A stretch of 55,468 nucleotides of DNA, from the IMG/VR virus record IMGVR_UViG_3300025401_000034, positions 1 through 55,468 of that record. One strand, given 5' to 3'. This document shows, one piece after another, positions 19,001 to 25,817 of this stretch. The position numbers and the translations under genes were made by a program. The stretch comes from a virus. The notes under the pieces were generated by a model. That model was not told the origin of the DNA. It saw only the letters and a list, made by a program, of their open reading frames with translations, and ran no database searches. Position 1 is the first letter of the stretch. Each line of letters opens with the position of its first letter.

Positions 19001-20561
19001 GGGAATCCCAGCGGACTTGCTGGTAAAAGGATTGGATGGCGTACAGGTTTCTATCCCTAATTTGGTTAAGGTTGCAGGGTACCCAGCCAAGTTATTGCGT
19101 TCATTTATTACCCGTAATCCAGCATACGCTATTCGTCAGATTGCACGTGACTCCTTATCTAACGCCTTTATAACTGGTGCTGATTCTATTCCTATCATTG
19201 ATAACATGAAGCAACTAGGCTCTATGCTAAAAGGCGTTAATGAGGGCGAATTGCTTTTAAAGAAACGCGGTATCCTTGGCGGGCAAGTTTTAGGTAACGC
19301 TTCAGATGCTATGCAAAAAGCTATGCTTCAGATTATTGATGGCAAACCAGGTTGGGAAAAAGCTATGGCCTACCTAGACCACGTTGCTATGATGGGCGAT
19401 GCGTCTTCCCGTGTTACTTCCTATAATAGCTTTGTTAAGCAAGGTTTGTCTGATATGGAAGCCACGTTAGCATCTTTAGAAGCCATGAACTTTAGCAAGA
19501 AGGGTACATCACCTAGCTTGTATTTGCTTAACCAAATGGTTCCATTCTTAAATGCGCAGATTCAAGGTATGGATGTTCTTTATAAAGCCTTTGCTGGTAA
19601 GATGCCGTTTGCTGACAAGCTAGATATTAAGTCTAAGATTTGGAAACGCGGTGCTATGATGGCTGCATTTACTATGGCGTACACAGCTATGTCATACGAC
19701 GATGACGACTACAAGAACGCAACAGCGGCTGAAAGAATTGGTAACTGGTTTATTAAAGTGCCAGGAATTGACGAGAAAGTTAAAGTACCTATTCCATTTG
19801 AAGTTGGCGGTATATTCAAGATGCTTCCTGAAATGCTTTACTCAACAGCATTTAAAGACAAGAAGCTTAGCGAAGCGGCTGCAGAAACATCTAAGTATGT
19901 TGTGGATAACTTTATTCCATCCTTTATGCCAACAGCCATTAAACCTGTAATTGAAATGGGAGCTAATTACTCATTCTTTACTGGTAAACCTATTGAAAGC
20001 CAGCGCTTAATGGAGCTAGCTCCAGGCCAACGCGCATATGCAAATACGCCAGAGGCATTAAAAGCCCTTGGCGAAGCGACTAACATTTCACCAGTAAAAA
20101 TGGAGTATTTATTACGTTCCTATACTGGTTCGTTCCCATTAGCTATGATGGCCTTGGCAAATCCAGTTTCAAGTGGGGCTGAAGCCCCCGAAGGGCGCGG
20201 CGCATTAAGCAGCACAACCCCAGTTATTGGCGCGTTTTTCCAGCCTAAAGATGCAAACGGTTTAATTGATAAAGCTTACCAGCAAATGCAGGATGTAATT
20301 CAAGCTGATAGGACATTCAAAAACTACATTGAAAGTGGGCGAGACGAAGAGGCTGAAGCGTTCTTAACTAAAGAAGCTGATCTACTTGGTATGGCTACCT
20401 TCTCAGGAAACTTTAGAAAGCAAATGGGAGATTTAGCTAAACAAGAACGCGCTATTCGTTCTATGACTGGTATTACTGGTGCTGAAAAACGTAAGATGCT
20501 AGACGATATTAAAGAAGCTAAGATAGAAATATCAAAAGCGTTTATCAGCGCACGCGAGTAA
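13083..20561 (+). CDS. Giant polyvalent virion/ejection protein (2492 aa)
   Basis: This single gene covers 7.5 kb. The N-terminus has a helical repeat (LSLDDLKALRSNNLDAMSLEGL) and an Ala-rich hydrophobic stretch (about 115-160). Residues about 300-1350 are largely charged coiled-coil with many Lys/Glu/Ala heptads. Around 1460 lies AHEVTGHLG (His1463), a metallopeptidase-like signature with one residue more than HExxH. The C-terminal ~900 residues are less charged and contain FITRNPAYAIRQIARD, typical of large polyvalent proteins of phages. The likely role is an internal protein injected with DNA; protease activity is only possible. The end overlaps the convergent gene by 17 bases. Confidence 0.75.
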   Translation: MDLDKLSLDDLKALRSNNLDAMSLEGLQYLKSARAPAAPETPPDTGFTGALKSSAEQIQADYERIKGKLGIKPIEEAEKAAQEHEDKAQKVFKPTEEGWLEAPWTKLKETAGGSLPYMALPVAAGAATLALPEAAAAAPVLGGLATAGEALGMGAAGLTSAAQFTGSNLSRQVQEGKSLQEASLGKAALAAIPQAAMDVVGLKYIPGIQKIFKSVGQDITEEAAKKMMEQGILRTAGQYVAGGAKIAGIEGANEAGQQFFERLQAGLNIADPDARKEYIDNFIGGAALGAVAAPFGVHGHRADARSVLDKAQAARDEQAFKEQEEADKQTQETAAAQKEMQGMAPKGPTEVDVERDRIRLDRSAAQITEQKRVLEDKLNELRTQASEETDLGKLETITTEAQKYHTALDDLDGDKVKSQMQSLHKDTQSLRKQLTKVKDDPEAAAEIQASIDKNTAQFDTLAERFDAIEHANKKTATAEELDKQLAKKQKELDKAKETGDLQSMGKIIASMKALQEQHPGDITKQQSLFEGEGEDRTYPEYQKRLAAEQRAREAKSQEVLDQEAIQNQQQQEIEQSTGEKPKLAKYKEEMTSEEYTDLLAHKLVDLHTRPDTHVPAPLSPAQKAAETKRVNAINAAKVEFEAKNKEYQDLISQVDEQGGRGRAIYTARGDVAAMGKKLAEAKKAVDAAKAKMIGAIPDGTKTVVESGRASEAAQDVHLLDLTDTIDSMRKGEWFGGANPKAASSMLSTLATKARSSLDKYIQATVSNINYTRLAKGMDRLSEAEKEIIVKHIDILMGHKIERATGKKASAMVLAERIKNPLKTDLADVEAKMEPLRKQGYTAKSSPVVYAALENKANEIKAAIAKVDAAVENGTIDQIANQYGMDTTSMPNALRRAGFRTTEQEVKTGFHRNEYKDVQRDIAQLKEQYTQPAAKERGRLQKITPEAASQYAGQKALTQRQAQKNAKAAKPVQAKTDQEITEAREKAAKQQTGLGIESGVKRETVAPKAGYTEAALPHEYKAVQAAFNFAKQYYKEMLSRRSMVMNKKQREALKETRKKYKEARVKLNELFKDHKVNHQIARIMNWQVTADEKTRNYRRADNLILGIEEKMQRQAAARQPKVKTTEFGRVDEKAEAEIRKVIGQYSEEEVETPKSPPEKAADKISETQLAAVNTKLKERLKEVRDRIYGLGIQAKEETAAERAALAKEQTKLEEQTKDIDKVLSARRVGMIVGEAQEEKGAKRYKATDTEKKMVKEGKFNKAGVAPLVYANVVKTVRQIESERAQAKPKKKAAPIAKAARDKIKELAAVEVDLAHAKDASEKGVLTKRRNALQKEIAEEANKKAKSLADLFKQEAEEAGIDEDAFFEIADDMEAGDFEPRIGLGKSSGIQMLRSAAQAVVDKIKLPKGLKMHVVQELSATMKNYILERGLDPEFTKGFITKNGHVVIVASAHKTAGEVAETIAHEVTGHLGVEQVLGEQGMKSLVNKITKQEGGIQQLANKLGVGEEVAAIRNAAITAGDTEAEADEKAVHEMIAHTAEKRPTKDWVAKANEFIKALVGEFRTALRRMGINLDTSTSDIYKILRDARKDFKEVNPGAYREANGNIQFSSKPKFNDKFKDLGSDVSKIVHANKTTNDKVRAVAAGFKTPKDIIKTGGILSPQNRLALRTRYVDRFAPMEKVAEKLTAKLQSSLEGTQLMYYLRMFDQGINWVAQTASHGPMSIIEKKRADGKLERIIETKDGASLLKVSQALKEADVGDANAANQLFTFYLAAKRAKRVGLNTLNFGDDVTQEMLDKVTSRINSDAKTKAAFEKAATIYNEYNKGLIEFGVQTGRFSKEEAAKLLKENDYVPFYRIDRSGNVSLDIGGANPISIGNVKDQPYLHELVGDNKPILDVFTSALQNTRMLTDMALRNLASRNAAFSLQQIGGLETKVTRAGKEFGSGIYQGKGEANPNVIRFKIDGVDHHAIVDTETMGIPADLLVKGLDGVQVSIPNLVKVAGYPAKLLRSFITRNPAYAIRQIARDSLSNAFITGADSIPIIDNMKQLGSMLKGVNEGELLLKKRGILGGQVLGNASDAMQKAMLQIIDGKPGWEKAMAYLDHVAMMGDASSRVTSYNSFVKQGLSDMEATLASLEAMNFSKKGTSPSLYLLNQMVPFLNAQIQGMDVLYKAFAGKMPFADKLDIKSKIWKRGAMMAAFTMAYTAMSYDDDDYKNATAAERIGNWFIKVPGIDEKVKVPIPFEVGGIFKMLPEMLYSTAFKDKKLSEAAAETSKYVVDNFIPSFMPTAIKPVIEMGANYSFFTGKPIESQRLMELAPGQRAYANTPEALKALGEATNISPVKMEYLLRSYTGSFPLAMMALANPVSSGAEAPEGRGALSSTTPVIGAFFQPKDANGLIDKAYQQMQDVIQADRTFKNYIESGRDEEAEAFLTKEADLLGMATFSGNFRKQMGDLAKQERAIRSMTGITGAEKRKMLDDIKEAKIEISKAFISARE

Positions 20562-20736
20562 ACCAAACGCCTATCTTACCGTCCTTGCGCCCTATCTCTG
20601 CCTTGGCTTGTACTCGGTGGTAAAGGGCGGCTTTTAAACCGTTTACCTTTACCTCCTCGAACTTTAATGTAGGAACAAAGAAGCCCCCATGAGCGGGGAC
20701 TTCTAACCACGGGTAGTGCACCTTAATCTTCCTCAC
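20545..20736 (-). CDS. Small hypothetical protein
   Basis: A 63-residue basic protein (KVHYPWLEVPAHGGFFVP, then VQAKAEIGRKDGKIGVWFTRVR). The start is GTG and overlaps the end of the primase-helicase gene by 14 bases, suggesting translational coupling. Its stop overlaps the 3' end of the convergent giant gene. It is the last gene of the leftward block. No family recognised. Confidence 0.55.
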   Translation of the reverse strand: MRKIKVHYPWLEVPAHGGFFVPTLKFEEVKVNGLKAALYHRVQAKAEIGRKDGKIGVWFTRVR

Positions 20737-23581
20737 TTATCACCAATGGGCGTGTGATTCTAATTACGTTAACTCGCATTGATGGACCTCTAGTCTTAGC
20801 CAGCATATCTTTGCGCATGTACCCAATCTTGTAATTAGGCAATGATTCGAGCTCTTTCTTTAAGTCGGAGTAACCGTAACTCATAGTAGAGCAATGCTGT
20901 TTAAGAAGCTGTTCTTCAATGTAGTAGTCAACATGCCCTGGGGTCATCTCATGCTCAACCCTTCCAGCCACATCCGACCTAGTTAGCGACTGGTCAATCT
21001 CGTTATGCCCACCTAGGGTAGCTTTGGTAATTCCGTCAATGGCTTTAACAACCACAAACTTACCGTAGCACTCACGGGTGTAGGCGTTAAGAACATCCTC
21101 AGCGGAACGGCGATTGCCTCGCACAGCCGCTCTAGCCTCGTTAACCATTCCACGAAGCGTCTCAATAATTGGACGGATAGGTACATCAATAATGTTTGCG
21201 TATTTTTTACCCATAAGGATCACTATAGCTACGATGGCGGCATTACCAGCAGTCCAATAACGCTCGTCATCTGATGAATTAAATTCCGCTTTTAACTTCT
21301 CGCGGGTCTCGTTGTACACCTGTACTGCTGTTTCTCTATTGCGGACAATCCAGCGAATCAATTCACGACCTACGACACCGTAATTTGATTTCAGAATATC
21401 TACCGTACTGCTCTCAGTTGAGGATGCCCATTGAACTTCCTTGGCTGGTTTAACTTCTAACATACGAAGCATCTCAGCTTGGGATGTGTGCTTACGCCCC
21501 CCTGATAAGAAGTCATAAATGTGAGTGTTGCTTGAAAACAACACCATCAAGTTCCACACAGTAGTATTTAACCGCTCCTTATTGGCGCCTTGTTCCATGC
21601 GCTCTTTGCCCTTACCTTGAGTTAAGTCTAGTAAGAACTGGGGCAGCCACTCAAATGACTCGCGGTTCTTGTTGGTAATCTCGTCCATTACAAGCGGCAG
21701 GCTATTTAATAGGCCCTGTCTTTGCTGTGCAGCTACTGCTGAAGTCGATTGCGTAACCCTGTAGAGCTCTGGATGACCCCAAAAACTAGCTGCAAGGGCT
21801 AGGGCAAGCGACTTACCACGACCTGAGCCCGAAGACCCAAGGTGATAAACAACGCCCCTAAAGCCCGAGAAGTGCATCAGAATCGAAGCAGGACCTACCA
21901 TACCCATGGTGACAATCTCCCATAGCTCCTTGGCAATGTACATATTAAGGACTTTCTTCCATTCCTCAATGGTGCCCATTGGTTTAGTAGCGTAGTTGAC
22001 GTTAGCCATTCCTGGGGTTGGAACATAAAGCTCCTTGCCATCAGGGGAGAAGATAGTGCTGTCATACACAAATGAGTTGTCTTCTTGCCAACCACAACTA
22101 TGAGGAACCTTAACCGCTACCTTGTTAGAGCTGGCATATTCCACACAACCACGGATGTACTCATATAAGTGAACGTCGTTGCCCTTGCCGTAGACCGCAA
22201 TAATATTGTGGCTAGCTAGCATCTTTACCGTTTCGTCCTTACTTACTGCCGATTTTTGCGGCATGATGATATCCGAAGTACCATTTGGGCGGCAGACTAC
22301 CATGTGGATAAGATGCTCATCGCCGTTATTTAGGATGTCAACAACGAACAAGTCGTAAGGCAAAATCATTACCTGCTTCTTAACCTTCTCGCCACCTTCT
22401 TCCTCAACTACCTTGTCGATAAATATCCCGCCATTTGCCCCATAGCTAAATCCGCGTGGCGGAATTGGGCGCGTAATCATTATCTGCTCGGCTGGTTTAG
22501 TATCAGTAGCCGCTTTAGTTTCAACAATGATTTCTTTTGGCTTGTTATCGACCTTGATCTCACGACCTAAAGCTAGCGGATTAGTAATCTTTCCAAAGTG
22601 TGGGCAACCTTTACAGACCCCTGGATTTGCCTCGTCAAGCTTCAAGCAGCTGTATGGTCCTTTGATTTGGTTCCACTTGGTGTTGTGGCGATCCATATCG
22701 TAGGGGTGCATGGCGGATAAAGCTTGACCTTCTTCCTCACCATCTTCGCAGTACTTAGCTATGCTGAGGATACCCCGCCACAAAGGTTCCATGCCGTCAT
22801 CTTTAGCGTGCTCTATGTAATGATTAATCTGCTTACATTTAGGCGCAAGATTTTTGAAGAACGTAATGCTGTTCTCTACCATCTTGACGTTTGATGCCGT
22901 GCCTTTTAAGTCTGGACGTTTTCCAGGAAGGTCAAATTTTGGAAGCAGCTCATGGGAATCTTCCCCGACTTTTTCTTTGATGACCGTAGCTAATGCCTCA
23001 AACTCAAAGGTTGTACCAACCACCTTAATAGATACAGCCCGTGGCTTTTCTTGCTTGTAGTTCTGTGTATCAGGAACGCGTAATACCCGAGCGGCATCGC
23101 CAGTAACCATAGCGTCAATATTCAAGCCCTCTTTCTTACATAAGCGCTTGAGGTTCTCTGCTACTGGTTTCCATGTAGCTATATCTACTTCTTCTGTGAA
23201 TGGCCAGTATACGTGCAGTCCACCGCCACTAGATACGACGTATGGGGTTCCGAGGCTATCTAACGAAGTTTCAGACAAAAATGTCCCCAGTGCCGCTGCT
23301 GCCGCCTGTTTATTAGGATAATCCTTTCCTTCTCCACAATCAATATCCAAGAATAAAGATTTTATTTTTACTGCGTTTGTAGCTAAACGCTTGCCGCTTG
23401 TGTTAAATGATGCTAGTGCATAAAAAGCATTAAGCCCTTCACCGCTAAAGTGTGCAGCGTTGCTATACAGTTCATCAATCGTATCAACAAATACGTGTTC
23501 TTTTTTTGCTGTGCTTAGTTCGCAGGCGCAATACTTACCCGAAGACGGAAGCACAGTCGCTAGGAATTCCTGCGACTTCAT
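20723..23581 (-). CDS. Primase-helicase (AEP-like primase plus P-loop helicase)
   Basis: A 952-residue two-part replication protein. The N-terminal part has archaeo-eukaryotic primase-like motifs FLDIDCG (Asp79, Asp81) and SSGGGLHVYWPF (Ser118, His123). A Cys cluster follows (C312, C323, C326, in a PGVCKGCPHFG context). The C-terminal part resembles DUF927-type helicases: Walker A GSSGSGRGKS (582-591) and Walker B LPLVMDEI (628-635). It should synthesise primers and unwind DNA at the fork, with the phage polymerase encoded upstream in the same leftward block. Confidence 0.85.
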   Translation of the reverse strand: MKSQEFLATVLPSSGKYCACELSTAKKEHVFVDTIDELYSNAAHFSGEGLNAFYALASFNTSGKRLATNAVKIKSLFLDIDCGEGKDYPNKQAAAAALGTFLSETSLDSLGTPYVVSSGGGLHVYWPFTEEVDIATWKPVAENLKRLCKKEGLNIDAMVTGDAARVLRVPDTQNYKQEKPRAVSIKVVGTTFEFEALATVIKEKVGEDSHELLPKFDLPGKRPDLKGTASNVKMVENSITFFKNLAPKCKQINHYIEHAKDDGMEPLWRGILSIAKYCEDGEEEGQALSAMHPYDMDRHNTKWNQIKGPYSCLKLDEANPGVCKGCPHFGKITNPLALGREIKVDNKPKEIIVETKAATDTKPAEQIMITRPIPPRGFSYGANGGIFIDKVVEEEGGEKVKKQVMILPYDLFVVDILNNGDEHLIHMVVCRPNGTSDIIMPQKSAVSKDETVKMLASHNIIAVYGKGNDVHLYEYIRGCVEYASSNKVAVKVPHSCGWQEDNSFVYDSTIFSPDGKELYVPTPGMANVNYATKPMGTIEEWKKVLNMYIAKELWEIVTMGMVGPASILMHFSGFRGVVYHLGSSGSGRGKSLALALAASFWGHPELYRVTQSTSAVAAQQRQGLLNSLPLVMDEITNKNRESFEWLPQFLLDLTQGKGKERMEQGANKERLNTTVWNLMVLFSSNTHIYDFLSGGRKHTSQAEMLRMLEVKPAKEVQWASSTESSTVDILKSNYGVVGRELIRWIVRNRETAVQVYNETREKLKAEFNSSDDERYWTAGNAAIVAIVILMGKKYANIIDVPIRPIIETLRGMVNEARAAVRGNRRSAEDVLNAYTRECYGKFVVVKAIDGITKATLGGHNEIDQSLTRSDVAGRVEHEMTPGHVDYYIEEQLLKQHCSTMSYGYSDLKKELESLPNYKIGYMRKDMLAKTRGPSMRVNVIRITRPLVISEED

Positions 23582-23596
23582 ATGATGCTCCTTGGG

Positions 23597-23752
23597 TTAA
23601 CCGTTAATGCGTCTGTCGAATCTTTTTAAAAGTTCCTTCTGAAAACTTAACGGCATGCCAGTATCAAGGTAGCGTTCTGCAAAGCTAATCAGTTCTTTAT
23701 CGGTTAATGCTTGTGGGGAAATCACTGCTTCGTTTATTTTTTCTGATTGCAT
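23597..23752 (-). CDS. Small hypothetical protein (51 aa)
   Basis: A 51-codon gene between the HTH gene and the primase-helicase. The product is acidic then basic (ISPQALTDKELISFAERY, then a C-terminal KRFDRRING). Its ATG lies within the last 19 bases of the HTH gene, with a GAGG ribosome site about 12 bases upstream, so translation is probably coupled. No family recognised. Confidence 0.55.
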   Translation of the reverse strand: MQSEKINEAVISPQALTDKELISFAERYLDTGMPLSFQKELLKRFDRRING

Positions 23753-24000
23753 TTTTTCATTGCCTCTTCAACGGTGCTGCTTGTTTGTAATATGCGCAAC
23801 AGATTGGTTACGCTTGTTCTATATGATGGAGTAACTTCGGTTCCTGAGAACCAGTTATAAACCGTCTGTCTTGTTGCTCCTGTGTACTGCGAAATCTGAA
23901 TCACAGGAAAATTCAATTTAATAGCCCATCGACCTAGCTGATTGCCTAGGGTCTTTTCTGCCTTGGCGGTGGACTGTCGTATTGTTTCTGAGTAAGCCAT
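23734..24000 (-). CDS. HTH DNA-binding regulator
   Basis: An 88-residue protein with a Cro/CI-like helix-turn-helix in its middle: FPVIQISQYTGATRQTVYNWF (about 31-51), then a conserved polar segment and a C-terminal helix. It probably binds operator DNA as a dimer. It lies between the small lipoprotein gene and the primase-helicase. The targets are unknown; the palindromes in the 39-45 kb region are candidates, without proof. Confidence 0.7.
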   Translation of the reverse strand: MAYSETIRQSTAKAEKTLGNQLGRWAIKLNFPVIQISQYTGATRQTVYNWFSGTEVTPSYRTSVTNLLRILQTSSTVEEAMKKCNQKK

Positions 24001-24090
24001 TTTCTTTTCTTTGTTGTGGGTGGGGAGACAGTCTTTTTAGTCGTTCGTCCTCGAGTACTTGAGCTGAATAGTGTCAGCCTCCCCTAAACT

Positions 24091-24240
24091 TTATCCTGAG
24101 CAGGTCGTAAAACAGTTACCAGACCCATCACAGCAAATAGTACAGATTCGTCCTGTTTGCATATCAGTGTTTGTCATACATCCAGCATAAACAATGGATG
24201 CCGCCAAGAATAGCCCTAGGGCTAAAGCAAGCTTACTCAT
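24091..24240 (-). CDS. Small Cys-rich lipoprotein (49 aa)
   Basis: A 49-residue product with a clean signal sequence (LALALGLFLAASIVY) and lipobox YAGC (Cys21). The mature part contains five more cysteines, in RICTICCDG and NCFTTCSG. The ATG overlaps the stop of the upstream gene. A lipoprotein placed among replication genes may act on the host envelope, for example in superinfection exclusion, but no function is demonstrated. Confidence 0.65.
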   Translation of the reverse strand: MSKLALALGLFLAASIVYAGCMTNTDMQTGRICTICCDGSGNCFTTCSG

Positions 24241-25123
24241 CGTCAGTATCCCACTCATCAACAACAGAAGCTAAGTCGCCAGTCTTTTTCTTTGGAACCG
24301 CTGATGGTTTAGGAGTTACCTTACGCTTCTCAGGCTCATCGAATGACTCGGCTTCTTCCTTTGGCGCCGCTAAGGCTGGAGCCGCTTTTGCTTTCTTACC
24401 GATACCGCTACCAAAGCTCATAACAACTGCTTGCTTAGCTTCAGTAGACTCACTCTTTTCCTTAACTGTTTCATATTCGTCTTCGGATAACCAGCGCATT
24501 GGTTGGAAGAATAACTTAGGCACAGCAGCTTTAGTGTCGAAACGCAAACGGGTAACAACAGTCTCAGGGCTAATGCTTTGCGCGGCTAGGAATCTAGCAT
24601 ACGCCTGTAGTGGGCGCTTGTCGCCTTCTTCTTTACCGAAGATTGATGTGGCAGATAGAGTTAACTGCATAATATCGCCGCCTACATCGTTAGCCAATAC
24701 AACTGCTAAGCGCTGACTGAAACGGCATGCGCGTGAATTACCTTGACCAGACCCAGCGGCATTCTGTGGGCATGATGCGCAGTTGCTAGCTTGTGGTTCT
24801 TTAACTGAACTATCAGGTGTTTCACCATCTGCTGACCAGCACTCAGGTCCTTTGCTAGCGCCTTCTTCGTATGTGCCTGCATAAAATGTACGGCTGATCT
24901 TAGGTGCAGCTTGAACAACAACTACATCAAGATGGCGATCATCAATCGAAGCTACTTCTTCGCTACCCGCTAATAAACGGAATACACCGCCTTTAATGGA
25001 AATACGCTTGCCGTTACCACCACCGCCACCACCAGCCAAACTCTTGGCGAGGTCAGACAGTTCTACATTTTTAGCAAATGATGGAAGTTGTGAGGGGTTA
25101 AATGCTGTGAGTTCTTTACTCAT
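24233..25123 (-). CDS. Candidate ssDNA-binding/replication accessory protein
   Basis: A 296-residue protein. Following a Gly-rich loop (31-38), a compact beta-rich region carries four cysteines (C95, C115, C118, C133; P-E-C-W, NCASCPQN, ACRF) likely to bind zinc. The C-terminal 80 residues are disordered, Lys/Pro/Ala-rich, and end in an acidic tail (DEWDTDDE) like those of single-stranded DNA-binding proteins. Position upstream of the primase-helicase agrees with that role. Sequence alone does not prove DNA binding. Confidence 0.55.
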   Translation of the reverse strand: MSKELTAFNPSQLPSFAKNVELSDLAKSLAGGGGGGNGKRISIKGGVFRLLAGSEEVASIDDRHLDVVVVQAAPKISRTFYAGTYEEGASKGPECWSADGETPDSSVKEPQASNCASCPQNAAGSGQGNSRACRFSQRLAVVLANDVGGDIMQLTLSATSIFGKEEGDKRPLQAYARFLAAQSISPETVVTRLRFDTKAAVPKLFFQPMRWLSEDEYETVKEKSESTEAKQAVVMSFGSGIGKKAKAAPALAAPKEEAESFDEPEKRKVTPKPSAVPKKKTGDLASVVDEWDTDDE

Positions 25124-25340
25124 TTGTTACTGCTCCTGTACTAGTTGGTTTGGCAACTGCCGCACCTGTTTGTAAAAATTGTAAGAATACTGCTGCTGTT
25201 TCTGTAACCTCAAAGGCGCTACCTTCGTACATGCTTTTTGCGGCGGTATCTAATGCCATTCTGCGTAGGTCAAGTTCGAGCATAATATTCCGAGCCGCTT
25301 GTTGTACGGCTTGCTCTTCGGGTGTTAGTGGTGCATTCAT
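25116..25340 (-). CDS. Small helical hypothetical protein
   Basis: A 74-residue mostly helical protein (PEEQAVQQAARNIMLELDLRR, then AAVFLQFLQTGAAVA). It has a good AAGGAGAAGTAA ribosome site and overlaps the following gene by eight bases. No known family is evident. Operon position between two replication-associated proteins is the only functional hint. Confidence 0.55.
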   Translation of the reverse strand: MNAPLTPEEQAVQQAARNIMLELDLRRMALDTAAKSMYEGSAFEVTETAAVFLQFLQTGAAVAKPTSTGAVTNE

Positions 25341-25350
25341 TTACTTCTCC

Positions 25351-25755
25351 TTATTTGGTTGGTTTACGTACTGATACTGAAACTTCGGACATAGAGTTTA
25401 ACCCCATAGGTACAACGCCAGGGTTTTCCTCTAAGAACATCGCCATATTTTTCTGAGCAATGCGCTTCTCAAACAAATCGAGCGCATCGTTCTCTACCAC
25501 AAACGTCTTGAATGAATCCCAGTCATCTGTGTAATAGCGTGTTTTCTGTGACAGGATAATTGTGCCTTCATCTGTTTTTACAGACTGAAGACCGAGTGCC
25601 ACCATCTGATCCTTCATGGCATTCTTGATTTCTTCCTGTTGTGCTTTAAGTTCTTCGAGCTGTGTTTCATACTGCGTGGTTAGCTCGTTAGTCTTCGCGT
25701 ATATCTTGCGATATATTTTTGCTAGCTTGTCTAGCGGAATTGCTTCGTCTGACAT
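25351..25755 (-). CDS. Conserved-type phage protein with N-terminal coiled coil
   Basis: A 134-residue protein. Residues about 15-55 form a charged coiled coil (TTQYETQLEELKAQQEEIKNA). A C-terminal domain follows (RYYTDDWDSFKTFVVEND, then RIAQKNMAMFLEENPG). The layout is known in hypothetical proteins of phage early regions. A GGAGG ribosome site precedes the ATG. The function is unknown; a scaffold or nuclease-inhibitor role would be a guess. Confidence 0.6.
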   Translation of the reverse strand: MSDEAIPLDKLAKIYRKIYAKTNELTTQYETQLEELKAQQEEIKNAMKDQMVALGLQSVKTDEGTIILSQKTRYYTDDWDSFKTFVVENDALDLFEKRIAQKNMAMFLEENPGVVPMGLNSMSEVSVSVRKPTK

Positions 25756-25817
25756 ACTTCCTCCTTTGTCAATAATTATACATCAATGCAGACAGTTGTA
25801 CAACCCAATACAGGGTT

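Noticed and set aside
20680-20703. Hairpin GAAG-C-CCCC...GGGG-A-CTTC as terminator of the rightward structural operon
   Set aside because: The stem has a mismatch, lies inside a leftward gene and has no following U-run on either strand.
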